Source: Ophioderma brevispina
Lineage: Eukaryota > Echinodermata > Ophiuroidea > Amphilepidida > Ophiodermatidae
Length of the DNA: 64,000 nucleotides
Direction of reading: 5' to 3'
Assembly (NCBI GenBank): GCA_023653785.1
Contig: JAMKCH010051647.1
Coordinates: forward strand, 1-64,000
The translations under genes were made by a program, and so were the position numbers. The number at the start of each line of letters is the position of its first letter. The stretch's first letter is position 1. Below, in pieces: positions 50,420 through 61,542 of the stretch. The notes under the pieces were generated by a model. That model was not told the DNA's origin and did no database searches. It saw only the letters and a list, made by a program, of their open reading frames with translations.

Positions 50420-50666
50420 AAGGAAGTCTAACTTCCCAGATTTAAACCAGGGTTAGTCCTCAAATGGACCTTTTCATTTCAACATACTTTTGAACATGTT
50501 GAAAATGTGATGTAAACAGGTGGGAAAATTCCTCATAGACTGTTCCAAGTCTTACATGAGGAATTTTCTCAACTGTTACATTTTTCACAGTATGTTGAAA
50601 GAAAAAAGGTCCACTCATGTAGGACTAACCCTGGTTTAAACCCAGGACTAAAGTTAGACTCTCTTT
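50420..50666. mobile_element. Palindromic MITE (family A), full copy
   Basis: The ends AAGGAAGTCTAACTT...AAACCAGGGTTAGTCCT and their inverse AGGACTAACCCTGGTTTAAA...AAAGTTAGACTCTCTTT enclose inner inverted arms (GGGAAAATTCCTCATAGAC / CATGAGGAATTTTCTC). The whole unit could fold into one long hairpin. No coding capacity. Confidence 0.8.
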
Positions 50667-51694
50667 ATGAATTCCATCCTCTGAGTTTAGGTGACTAACA
50701 ACATGGTTGACTAAGCGATATAACACTTAGCGAAAATAAAAATGATGTAGAAATAATTGATTGTACTATTTTGTAACTTATTTAAAATAAATGTGACTTA
50801 TCATCAAAATCAAGAATTGCATATATGAACATGTGGTCACTTGAAAGATTGCGGGCTTCAGTAATTAGGTCAAATGGCAAAATCTTATTGTGAGCTGGAC
50901 ATTTACAAAAACGAATTAATAGGCCAAAAGCCTTTGGTATGGCAGATAATAAAAAAGCAATGTACAATACGACCTCAGTGATCGAGTTGGGCCTAAGTAC
51001 ATAAATATTATATCTGTCTGTTATTAATTGTAAGGTGTGGAATACATTCCTGTTAAAACTCTTGATTTTGATGATTATTTATGAATAAATTAAGTAATTA
51101 ATTAAAAAGACAAGGCTTAGACCAAAAAATGTATTTATTGAATATAATTGTACATCTTGCCAGATAGTGATCGTATTGTGTAATGACCGGCGTAGGTAAT
51201 TAATTGAACGAGGATGGGAGCTTTTACTAAACGAGTAACTGATTCGCATGTATCTGAGACCTCACATGTATCTATAGCTACCAAGCCTGTGAATTCTTTA
51301 ACTAGAATTGCTTATGTTTGATCATTGTACTTATTATTTCTATATATTAAAGAGAGAGTTTTCAAATAGAGGCCATTTGAAGAAAGTACAGTCCTAGTAG
51401 ATATGAAATATGGTCCAAGTGAAATTCCTCCCGAGGCATATTTCAGGGAACATGAACACATTCCATTTGTAACTTATCAGTACTTGAGGGGATAGCTGAC
51501 TGTTTTCTGTTAAATGAGTTCCTTGTGTGATAAAGTGTACTTTATTTTTATAAAGCACTCGTCACACTTTGCAAGCTCCGACATGATGAGTGTAAAATAG
51601 GTTAGGACCCTTAAAACACATTCCAAGTCGATTACACAAAAAGAAGGGTCAATGCAAGAAGATTAACATGATTACAAAAGCTTGTTTTTTCGTA
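50667..51694. other. No gene recognised
   Basis: AT-rich intergenic sequence. Confidence 0.6.
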
Positions 51695-51885
51695 AGGAGG
51701 CTATTCCATGTGAAATATGCACTCCCTCTGTGGAAGATTTAGGTAAAGTCTACCACGGGGGGAGTATGGGTTACAAATGGAATAGCCCAGTAGGGTTACT
51801 ACATTTGAAATCAAACCCTCTCCTTGGTGGAAGACATGTGAGTCTTCCAAAGGGCAATATAGAACCTAAATGGAATAGCCTTGTC
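51695..51885. mobile_element. MITE family C, compact copy
   Basis: The ends GGCTATTCCATGTGAAAT and its inverse AACCTAAATGGAATAGCC enclose CTCCCTCTGTGGAAGATTTA and GGTGGAAGACATGTGAGTCT. Confidence 0.7.
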
Positions 51886-53032
51886 AGATAACTTCACTTG
51901 AAATCCCCACCCCCACATTTACAAAATGCAATATTTATTTCTGGTTTTCAATTCACAGATTATCATTTGTTACAGGAATATTAAATTATTAAATGATATG
52001 AAATTGGCAAGTGTTTACGTCATCAAAATTTAAGTCCAAATGAAGCTACATTTATGCAGCTATGGTACATGTCAGTCTTTTGCATTGCCAATGTACACAA
52101 TTCCAGAAACATACTGAAATTAATGTCCCCCAGTTTAAAAGAATGCTGAAATAGATACGAGTTGGAATACTTCTTGAATCTTCTCCTATAGAGGAACCGA
52201 CCTGGGGATGTAAATTACAATTTTGGTAAAGTAAACTGGCAGAGATGCAGTCAAAAAGTGGACATTCAGATGTTCTGCAATTAAAGCCTCCATGATTGCT
52301 ATTTGTTCAAGTCAAGTAAACCATGCATAAACATTATTTTTATGTCTCAGAAGTTGTTTCTAGTCATCACAATTGTCATATTTACTATACTTTGATAGCA
52401 CTATACTAAGCAGGAATTATTTAGCTCATGTTGATTCACACATAAAAGTATTCCATCTTACACTTGTGTCTTCTGCTAAATGCAAGTGTTGCATCAACAT
52501 TGTGCATGTTGCACATATGCTATTATTTATCGGTTCACATGGTAAAGAGGCCTGGTCTGCCATTTTGGTAGTATAGTGATCAAAGTGTAGTAATCAGGGA
52601 TGGGATTGAAGAAGCAATCAGTGAATGGAGGTGAAGCATAAGCAAAATATTAGGGGCACAATAATTTGCGTACATGAATATGTACGATCCTGCTTTGTGA
52701 TGAGTTATTTTGCTGCAATTGTTTCTCAGTTTGGAAAAAAACAAGACTACTCAAGTTGATTGATCACTGTTACATTTTGCAGCAACCTACTGACGGACTT
52801 AGATGAATTGCATCTCTCCCGCCACCTCCCCACCCCACCACCAACCCCCACTCATTTTAATGCATTTTTCATCTGCAGTCAAATACCATGCCTAGTTTAG
52901 CTAGTTTTGTGAACTAATATACTAACTATATAGATGTTATGGGGGAAAATCTTGATTCATTCATTTTGTTTGGTCATGCAAGGAGAGATGTGTAAAACAA
53001 GATTTCAAGGAAAATGTATTATATTTCTTAAA
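51886..53032. other. No gene recognised
   Basis: AT-rich intergenic sequence; a C-rich patch at 52818-52850. Confidence 0.6.
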
Positions 53033-53150
53033 ATTTGCACAGGATATACATGTAATCCAAATCAGTTGTCAAGACTGTGCTGCTATTGATAATTTTTTTG
53101 TTTTATTCTGGTTTTATCATAATAAATGAGACTATTAAACAGTCATGACC
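53033..53150 (+). repeat. Dispersed repeat D, copy 2
   Basis: GTAATCCAAATCAGTTGTCA, TTTTGTTTTATTCTGGTTTT and ATCATAATAAATGAGACT match copy 1 at 18659-18786 in the same orientation. Confidence 0.7.
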
Positions 53151-53490
53151 CAATCATGCGGGGTGGGGCCAGCCTTCTAATTAATGAAACCTAGGTTTAT
53201 AGGACTTAAGTTGATCTTAATGTTTTATCTTATTTGCCTATGAATCGACTCAAATTAAACACGACATCAGCCACATCACATACTGACGTATTTGCAATGG
53301 CTGCCTTAATTGTGTGATTTATTATCATAGTTGTATTCCATATTGTTGTTCTGTATTTAAGTGTGAAATTTAACTACTTAGTATAAATCAAATATGTAAA
53401 TATACCATTCTGATGCTATCCGCTAGGAAAGCAAAGGACTCCTTTTGAACCTAACACCTATAGATAATATCTGTCGCTCCTCTACCAACC

Positions 53491-53570
53491 CTGCCTTGAT
53501 AGCTTAGTTGATAAGAACGTCGTGCATGTAATACGAAGGTCGCCAGTTCGAATTGGGTTTTTTTCAACAC
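53491..53570 (+). repeat. tRNA-like sequence (SINE head or tRNA pseudogene)
   Basis: Box A TAGCTTAGTTGATAAGA and box B CCAGTTCGAATTGG at tRNA spacing. The acceptor ends do not pair convincingly, so it is not called as a functional tRNA. Confidence 0.5.
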
Positions 53571-54864
53571 TGTCGTTTCCAGGGAAAGATTCATATGTAT
53601 TTAAGTTTGCTGCTTTCTTTTAAGATTACACATAAGGTGTTTTGAGATATTGTTACAATTCCTAAAATAATAAAGCAAATTTTGCAGTTTATCTGATAAC
53701 ATTTGATGACGATAAAAGTCACACAGGGCAGCCATTGCAAATACTTCAGTATGTGTCGTGGCCGACATCTACATTCCGACAGTTTTTCAGGAGTACAATT
53801 CACTCATCAGACTGAAACTCTTAATGACAATGCATGAGAAGTGATTAACTTGTATGTAGTAAAAACATAAAATGCAAATTATATTTGAGTAAACACATTG
53901 TGTAAATTGTACAGGTAAATTAAAAATAAATATATTACAAGCAAATAGTATAGTATACAGGTGTTATGTTTTGTCTAATAAAAATAAGATATAATTTTAT
54001 GAATATAATGTGAAGAGGTGATATGTCAGACACTTGCATTCTGGATATATACAGACTGTGTCAAAAATTGCCTTTTTTCTGAGACACTTTGTATATTATC
54101 CTATGTGTTCTGTGAGCATTTTTGAGGAGACAATGTTGCTCTATTCTTTGCTGTGTGTATCCAGTACTTAACCCTTTCAACCCTGGTAGATTCTGTATCG
54201 GTTATAACACCTAAGTCAGCAGTTTTTGAGACGGCTTCCAAAATGACTGAAAGCCATCTCAAAAAATATTTGTTTTTTGTTTATTTTTTTGTTTGTTAAG
54301 GTCAGCCATGTGCAGTACCAGTTTACATGTATTATAATATAGGTCATTGAATACCAGTGACTTTTGTGATCCTGGAAACATGGTAAATTGAATAGAAATG
54401 GAGTTAAGCAATACGAACACACTATAGGAGCTCATGGTTTGTTTGTGAATGCGGATAGGTATTTTGTACTTAACGTCATGAACATATTACTCAATCTGAA
54501 TCAGGGAGGTGAGAACACCCGAATTCTTTTCAACTGTGTGGCAATATAACAATGGGCCTGCACTACCTGATGAAAAGGAATCAGAAGTTTTTTCTCCTCT
54601 GCATACTGGAAGGATTGTTGAAAACCAATAGCTCCATTGTTTGCAGAAGTCAATGCATATCCATTGGTCACTGATATTGGGAAAAAGAAATTGAGGTGAC
54701 ATTTTATTCATTTCAAGAAAATTGGCAACTTTTATTAGGAGAACAAGACGGTTATTGGATATTGGTAAATTTTTAATTAATTTTGCACTAGGTTTTATCT
54801 CCCCTCCACTGTTCATATGGTTACCAAAAAAATAGCATAGGCAGGCATGCCCCACCATCTACAA
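53571..54864. other. No gene recognised
   Basis: A 123-codon - strand frame (54487-54858) has no recognisable motif. A small hairpin (TTTTTGAGACGGCTT / AAGCCATCTCAAAAA) lies at 54220-54267. Confidence 0.5.
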
Positions 54865-55155
54865 AATTTTCCACAGGGGGGGAGTGTGTATTTTAAATGA
54901 TGTTATCCAACTGGTTATTTCTTTGGAATCTCTACTCACCCTGTGGAAGGCTTAATAAGTCTTCACTCCCTTGTGGAAGACTTAATAAGTCTTGTGGAAG
55001 ACTTCATAAGTCTTCCACCAGTGGGGATGAAAATTCCAAGTGTAGTTACCCAGTGGACAATTCGATTTGAAATCCATATCCACCCTGTAGAAGACTTTAT
55101 ACCTAAACCTTCCATGGAGTAGAAGGGGTATCAAACAGAATTGGCCATTTACAAA
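54865..55155 (+). repeat. MITE family C, copy with short array
   Basis: CACCCTGTGGAAGGCTTAAT, CTTGTGGAAGACTTAATAAG and GGAAGACTTCATAAGTCTTC are a three-unit version of the array at 17945. Flanks AAATGATGTTATCCAACTGG and GTAGTTACCCAGTGGACAAT also match. Confidence 0.7.
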
Positions 55156-55524
55156 TAGGCACCTTTAGGTGGGGAAAATAAATATAATAAACCTTTGTAA
55201 AAGTGTTGTATATGTGTGTGGATATCTACTTAAATTTCTCTCTATATTATGCTTTGATATCATGTAAGGTGAGCTACATATTTAAAGGCTTGTGCAAGAA
55301 TGTCTTAAGTGCAATAACCATGTTTTATTGATGAATTTTGTCAGTTGAGGTAAAAGTGTTGGAATTCGTAGCTGTCTGATCAGGTGGAGTTTTCAGCTTT
55401 TTCACTTCTGATGTGATTTAATTCACTGGGAAGAACTGTAAACACACAAAAAACAGCTAGAAAATATTTGAGGGCACACTTTTCTGAAAATGTTCTTGCA
55501 TGCCTCTAATAATGTGGTATGTGG

Positions 55525-55870
55525 TCTTGCGAGGGCGAGGTGGCCGAGCGGTCTAAGGCGCTGAACCGTCGGCAGAGTATAAGATCGATCGAGCGTCCCT
55601 GGTTCGAGCCCCGCAAGAGTCGGGTTTCTTGGTCATACTCAAATAGTTCCTATAAGGTCGGAAATTGCATAATTGCACAGCAGTGTGATTATGGAATTTC
55701 TCCTCGCTCCTACCCATTGCGTAAAAATGTGCAGGTGTATGCATGGGTGCCCGGCGCCTCATGGTTCGGAGAGTCATGTAAAGCTGTTTGTCCCGTGTAT
55801 CAGGGGAGTCATTCCTGAACACGTAACAAGTTGCAGACCTTATCGAAAAGAGTAGGGGACCATCCCTGGT
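55525..55870 (+). mobile_element. SINE with a tRNA-Leu/Ser-like head, family 2
   Basis: Box A TGGCCGAGCGGTCTAAGG and box B GGTTCGAGCCC, about 60 bases apart with an extended middle, as in class II tRNAs. CTTGCG before box A can pair with CGCAAG after box B, but too far from box A for a normal acceptor stem. About 250 bases of body follow. A decayed tRNA gene is the alternative. Confidence 0.6.
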
Positions 55871-56844
55871 CTTTTACCTTCACTCACTCATCACTCTATG
55901 TACCAGGGTCCCTTCCAACCCGCACTAGGCCAGCATGGAAGGGTAGGCCGAAATCCAGCATGGAAACATGTTGAGGCTTTAGTAAACATGGACAGGCAAA
56001 AAGGATATAATGATGATCTGGTCTTGCAGCCTTTGTGACATTCTTACAGAACCCAGATTAATAAGATCATGCAAGTGTTTTGGCAGATGCTAGGTTACAT
56101 GTCTACCTGCTGTCCATTTGTATAATCGTTGGAAAAGTTTTCTGAACGTGCATAGGGTGTGCACGCTATTATGTAGGCTCACTGAGAGCGCACAGCATGA
56201 TATGCGCATATACGCATTCAAAAAACTTCCAGCGATTTGGTTTTGTGCAATTTAAAATATTTTGTGCAAAAGTCTCAACTACATGTCATTCTTTCCCAGC
56301 TTAGAAAAGTTGAGGTCCCCGGTTTTACTTCAGGGTGTTAAAAATATTTAAACTTGCACATGTAAGATGGGCAAATTTCAAGAATACTCTTTGTAAATCC
56401 TTAACCATTTGTTCTTAAAGATAGTATCTTTACCCCCCTCACCCCGGCACACTAGTAGGGTGGCTTAGCAAAATTATTGTTACACAGTGGACAAAATCAC
56501 CGAATTTGGCACAAACACTCCTGATGACCTATTAATCAATTCTATCCTAGGATCCATCTCCAAATATATACAGAAGCCCATCCGGGGGGGGGGGGGGCCC
56601 TTGGGGTCTTGGGGGTCGGGAGGGGGAAATTTCATAATTTTGCTATACATTAATCAATTTTTTTTTCAACAGTGTTTCTCTTTGGCTAATTACTTTTTTG
56701 AGAGTGGAGGGACTGGGGTGTAGGGTGTGGACTTAGTGTGATAGGAAAAGCTGGTGCACTTCATAGCAGTGGTTTTCTATTGTCCTTCAACAATGTTAAC
56801 ATCATTCACTATGAGCAGGTAAAATCTCAATTCCCTTGCACAGT
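55871..56844. other. No gene recognised
   Basis: Only the G-rich tract at 56583 stands out. Confidence 0.6.
56583..56635 (+). repeat. G-rich tract
   Basis: A G14 run followed by CCCTTGGGGTCTTGGGGGTC and GGGAGGGGG. Could form G-quadruplexes; the homopolymer length is uncertain. Confidence 0.8.
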
Positions 56845-57040
56845 TCAGTACCTTACATTCACCAGTGTATTTAGAAAATACACCCCCTGGTTTTGGGTAT
56901 GTTGTATATGATACCCAGATCACACAAGGTCAGTTCATGTCATGTTATATGATACCCAGATCACACAAGGTCAGTTCATGTCATTGCATGTACAAGTACA
57001 ACCCACTGAACTGTGTCCTTGGTGGATGAGCATATTGTAA
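56845..57040 (+). repeat. Dispersed repeat B, with an internal direct duplication
   Basis: TATATGATACCCAGATCACA followed by CAAGGTCAGTTCATGTCAT occurs twice in tandem (56907 and 56945). Flanks match the inverse of 4180-4350. Confidence 0.65.
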
Positions 57041-57092
57041 CTCAGTGATTATTCTTCAACAATGTTAACATCAGTCAAGAGGCGGTACCATG

Positions 57093-57202
57093 TTCTTCCC
57101 ACAATGCAATTCTTCCAATACAATTTGTGCACTGCTTGTCACATGAATTTATGTGACAATCAGTGCAAAAATTGCATTGGAAGAAATGCATTGTGGGAAG
57201 AA
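57093..57202. repeat. Palindromic MITE, 110 bp
   Basis: TTCTTCCCACAATGCAATTC, TTCCAATACAATTTGTGCA and TTGTCACA pair with TGTGACAATCAGTGCAAAAA and TTGCATTGGAAGAAATGC, ATTGTGGGAAGAA around a 9-base centre. One near-continuous stem. Confidence 0.85.
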
Positions 57203-57299
57203 AACTTATCTCTTGCATTAGTCAATGACTTATCTATCCTCAATAAAGCTTCCATACTTAGAGAATCTGAAACCATATTCATTAGGAAATGATCGGTAT

Positions 57300-58100
57300 T
57301 TTGTTATGTGATATGGATTTTGTTAGAATGTGCATGTAGTGTGTATTATGCTATTGTCTGACATACCAGAGAGGAATGGAATAAAGTTACAGTGCAATCA
57401 AAATGAATATTGTCTGTAGTCATTTTAATTTTACAATTTTTGTTTGAGGGTTAAAGAAACTACCAGGAGTGGGTACTTTGATTTGTGATCTAGAAGTGAT
57501 ATAAAAATAAGAATAGGAGTCTGGACAAAACTTAAAGTAAAGGGATCTTGTGAGCATTTCTTTCCAGATCTCTAATTGTTTTTTTTTTCTGGATGTTAAC
57601 AGCTTTTTAGACTGATCTCTTTCGCTTCTGTGTTTGTGTGTGCATGCATTTGAATGAGTGAGCCTGTGTGTGTGCGCGCATCTGTGTGTGTGAGGTTTTT
57701 TTTTATTGAATTTCAATCATTTTTTCAAGTTTAACCAAATCTGGATTCCATGCAATCTATACCACTGGCATCTATACAGCATTTTTCAATTCCTCTTGTT
57801 AGTCCATTACCGATCGCATCGCTGATACTTGCTTTTGGAGTGGTCATTACTTACGCCAGGAGGGGGTGGAGGAATTTAACCCTTTTTTTCATGTTCCTCT
57901 TTGCTTCTGTTCAAAAATTTCACTTTCTCCCTGATTTTATTAAATTTCTCCATTTAAAAGTTTGTGTCCCCCTCCTCTCTCCTTAATGTCAAATTTTTGT
58001 CCCCCCCTTGCATTTTTTTAAAATTTTTGGTATTCCCCTCAAATCCTCCATTTCCCTCTGACGTATTATGACCCCTCCCTGATCACATATGAATTTTTCA
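57300..58100. other. No gene recognised; downstream of the fucosyltransferase
   Basis: TG microsatellite and C-rich patches (57965-58080). The 3' UTR of the - strand fucosyltransferase gene would lie here. Confidence 0.5.
57595..57695 (+). repeat. Interrupted TG microsatellite
   Basis: GTGTTTGTGTGTGCATGC and CCTGTGTGTGTGCGCGCATC. The ORF on the other strand rich in H and T is a shadow of this. Confidence 0.8.
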
Positions 58101-59505
58101 TCACCTGTAACTGTCGTTAACAACCCATGGTGTCCACTTTTTGAATTGAGCTGCAAGTTTTTGATGCGATGTATACACTGCTGACGTCATGTTGACGTCA
58201 TATCTACAAGAACGCCACCACGGCGAATTGCCTAAAGTTTTAAGACTTGTCTTTTCTTTAGAATTTGAAGTTTCGGCCAAATTTGCCAACATTTTGCAAA
58301 ATAAGCTCGGAAGTGGTGGGAAATTACTTGTTACATACCCGGTATTCCTCCATTCAAAGAAGGAATTGTAAAGCGTGTCATTTTTATCAATAATTTTAAG
58401 ATAGTTTGCCAAGTCCCCGGGTGATGCAAAATCACCCGCGTGAATGTAAGAACTTGGCGGAGCAAAGCGATCAACATCCACCTTTGGTGCCCCGTAAATC
58501 ACGGGTATGATGTTATACTGAAGAGATGTCTTCCAAAATTTCTCTGTGATGTAATGGCGGCATTCAGAATTGGCCAAAGCTAAGTAAAATTTGTATTTAC
58601 TCAGCATCAAATTGCACTTTTCGGAATCTCGTGGAAGACACTTTAAAGATCCACATCGCCCGTATAAATCAATATGAATATATTCTCTAAGATTCTCCAC
58701 ATACATAGATCTCGACCAAAATATCTCTTCACAGTTACTTGCCATCCATGCGATTAAATGGGTTTTATTTTTGGCAAAATTAGGTAAAGTGCCAACCTTG
58801 CTTCTAGAAACACGGACCGCATTAGATACACCAGGGGACGTTTTGTTAACAAAATAGCCAAAAGGTCGCGGTATTTCTGAATCCATATGATATGTCATTA
58901 ATTTTGTGATATTTCAAATCTTTGAGTTTCATGTCCTTCACCCATCGCAATACTCTGAAAGGTGATTCTGTACTATAATAAATCCACGTCTGTCCTTTCG
59001 ATGGTTTTATCCTAGTAAGAGCATCAAGTTGACCAATGAAAGCTTTTGGCAACATACCAAAGACGACAACATCTTTATTTTTGAAATACTCCTGGTTAAT
59101 CCCAACGCGCAACCCCACTGCGCAGTTTACATCCGGACATACCAAATGTGCCGTATTGCTGTAGCCCACCTGTTCTGTAAATAAATTCAAAATTGGCGCC
59201 ATCTCCGGGTAATGTAACAGTTATTTATACATACCGTATTTAGAATTTCCTTCAGACTGTGGTGGTATTATATCTCCTTGGCCATAAGTCCATATTCCTC
59301 GCCGAATTGAGTTGGTTTTCTGTTTTACCGCTACCATCTTCAGGCATGCGGTTGTCCGTTGTGGCGTATCTTAGTATTCCAAGCCCTGAGTTAATCTACT
59401 GGTCGCCACTAAATCGATCTCGTTGCCCGGAAGGTAGATTGTGTATATCAAGATCCAGAAAAACAAAGACCAGAGAGGACGGCGATTCTTAAATTTAAAC
59501 AGCAT
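58101..59505 (-). CDS. Alpha-1,3-fucosyltransferase-like protein (GT10), intronless, with frameshifts
   Basis: GT10 enzymes move fucose from GDP-fucose to GlcNAc in N- or O-linked glycans in the Golgi. Reading leftwards from ATG at 59505: a short basic tail (MLFKFKNRRPLW) and hydrophobic segment SLFFWILIYTIYL, a type II signal anchor; a stem with a frame change near 59370 and another near 59210-59250; then an open block with CPDVNC, VVVFGMLPKAF and WIYYSTESPF; a one-base shift near 58896; then MTYHMDSEIPRPFGYF and the catalytic half ending at 58101. The family signature is clear: KYKFYLALANS, YITEKFWKTSL, IPVIYGAP and FAPPSSYIHAGDF. Where most GT10 enzymes have FEN-S this one has LANS. Total length about 465 residues, normal for the family. 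The shifts may be assembly errors; a young pseudogene is possible. Confidence 0.88.
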
Positions 59506-59741
59506 GATTTGGGTTCTGCACTCTTAAGTTTTGTTTGCTCCTGTTATGGTAGATAAGAAAGGACAAAACTGTTTATACAATGGCAATTTCAAAATTGCAT
59601 TGAACTAAGGAGTATGCCTATGGCTGTTTTTAAGTCCTTTGATCACATCTTGCAGACGTAAAGGGGGGAATTTCGTTTCGCGCAAAGATTGACAACAGTG
59701 AATGCCTGTATTACAATCAACGTAACGACCATCCATCCTTC

Positions 59742-59753
59742 TATATATAAAAA
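59742..59753 (+). promoter_or_regulatory. TATA box between divergent genes
   Basis: TATATATAAAA, a canonical TATA element on the + strand, 129 bases before the ATG at 59882. It lies 237 bases upstream of the fucosyltransferase start on the other strand, where the complement (TTTTATATATA) is also TATA-like. The 59506-59881 interval could therefore serve both directions. Confidence 0.45.
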
Positions 59754-59881
59754 GCCGGCTTAAAGGGGTCAGGCATGTTTTAGGACCGGTGTCAAACTAA
59801 CAGTGTCCTTGGACTGAGTGTCCTTCCACACATCTAGACATTGTATTCTCCATTGAGTGCGGTACGCATCACTTGTACCCA

Positions 59882-60340
59882 AATGGCCTCGTCGACAAGG
59901 GCCCCGGTTATTCCTTCATGTGACATGGTAAGCTAGACCTCTCTCATAGGGACAACTCAATTTCTTAATTTCTTTACAAACCGGTCTTATTTATTTATTG
60001 TTAACATTTTACATGTATATAGAAGCAAATAAGACAATTGGGAGGCCTTATGCTCACGTCGTCCTGTTTAACTCCAGGCAACTCGGCGAAAGCTTTCAAT
60101 GAGATTTGGCCCGAAACTATGCCTCCTGATCTAATGGTCGAGGACTATCTGCGGACCGTATGCTACTGTACAACCGCGATCTTCCTGAAGCATAATTTTT
60201 CGGTAAAAATCTCACATATTATCACTTCCTTGGTGCCCAAGTGCAATCCGACTAAACAGGTTTTTCGTCACCAACGGGATTTGCCTGAGGTTTGTTTACT
60301 TTTTTGTCCCCGCCGAACGAGTTTCGGAATGGGACTATGA
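59882..60340 (+). CDS. Possible small two-exon gene, product unknown
   Basis: ATG at 59882 opens 15 codons (MASSTRAPVIPSCDM) ending exactly at a strong donor GTAAGC at 59927. An acceptor at about 60022-60025 is followed by an open frame in the matching phase through LTPGNSAKAFNEIWPETM, PPDLMVEDYLRTVCYC and VPKCNPTKQVFRHQRD to a stop at 60338-60340. The predicted protein is about 120 residues with no signal peptide or motif I recognise. An alternative frame gives protein-like pieces (RPYAHVVLFNSRQLGESF at the front, VPAERVSEWDYEIVSVC at the back), so indels may also affect it. Support is the TATA box, ATG, donor and phase agreement; there is no homology evidence. Confidence 0.35.
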
Positions 60341-60420
60341 AATAGTCAGCGTCTGTTGTCGTTACCGTCCGGTCGTCCCGTCCGTCCTGTAGAAATGTTA
60401 ACCCCTGGTGTATGATTTAT

Positions 60421-60672
60421 CTGGAGTTTCCGTAAGGGCGAACAATGATGTAACTTGGTGGAAAGGAGCGGGTTGAGGAGTTTCTTGAACCCGGTTAGAT
60501 TTGGGCGTAATAATGCTAATTTACTATCTAATTTGCAATAATTTATTTAAAATTATCCTGCAAAGGCCTGAATTACAAGTTTTCTGGATTCCCGTAGGCC
60601 GTAAATTGATTAACTTGGTGGAAGGAACGGGCTGAAGAGACTTTTCTCAACATGATTAGATTTTTGGCGTAT
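60421..60672 (+). repeat. Degenerate direct repeat, two units
   Basis: CTGGAGTTTCCGTAAGGGCG...TAACTTGGTGGAAAGGAGCG (60421) and CTGGATTCCCGTAGGCCGTA...TAACTTGGTGGAAGGAACGG (60583), spaced about 162 bases. They follow the possible small gene. Confidence 0.65.
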
Positions 60673-60949
60673 TTCGGGCAAATTGAGTAGGCAATGAACA
60701 TAATTACTATTCAAAAATCAGCGTACTTGCTATACTTTTGAAACACGGTAACATTGGTGATACTCAAAATCTCTTGCGCTGCATGAGAAGCCTATCATGG
60801 GACACATCTTTTTAGCAATTTGAAACTATGTGAAATAGCGGGTTCGGTATCAAATGAGGTAATAAATTGCATAATTGCTGTATCTCTGAAACGCTTTGTC
60901 GGATAGGCAAAATTCCATCAAAAATCGCTACATCAGACTACGATTCCAT

Positions 60950-61520
60950 AAGGGAGGGGGGTGGTTGTTTGGCGTTGTGTTGGGGAGTTGTGGGTTGTTG
61001 GGGGGGGGTGTTGTCGGGGTGTTTGGGAGGGGATTTTGCGGGGTGTTTGGGAGGGGGTTGGTGTTGGGGGGGGTGGGGAGTGAGTTTTTGGGGAGGGAGT
61101 GTTGGGAAGGGGGTGTTACGGGGTGTTGCGGATAAGGGGTGGGAGTTTTAGCGGGTTGTTGGGGAGGGGTAGGTGTTGGGAGGGGGTGGTTGTGTGGGAG
61201 GGATTAGGGTGTTTATGAGGGGTAGGGTGTTGGGGCGGAGGCCGTGTTGTGGGGTTTGGGAAGGGGGAGGCGTGTTACAGGTATTGGGTGGGTTTGTGGG
61301 TGTTGGGGGGTTGGGGGTGTTGAGGGCATTAAGGAGGGTGGGGGGTTGCTGGTGTTAAGGAGGGGGTTGGGGTGTTGCCAGGGTTGGGGGTGTTTGCAGA
61401 GGGTGGGTTTGTGGAGTTGTGGGCTGTTGGGAGGGGGTGGGGTGTTGCGGGGTGTTTGGGAGGGGGTGGGGTTTTGCCGGGTGTTGGGAGGGGGTGGGGT
61501 GTTGTGGTTGCATTTATTGC
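60950..61520 (+). repeat. G-rich low-complexity tract
   Basis: Almost C-free on the + strand: variations of GTGTTGGGGGGGGTG and GTGTTTGGGAGGGGGT, loosely periodic at about 20-25 bases. Many runs of four or more G, so strong G-quadruplex potential. Long open frames on both strands are compositional artefacts. Confidence 0.9.
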
Positions 61521-61542
61521 ATGTAGTGTCGTGTTGGTGGTC

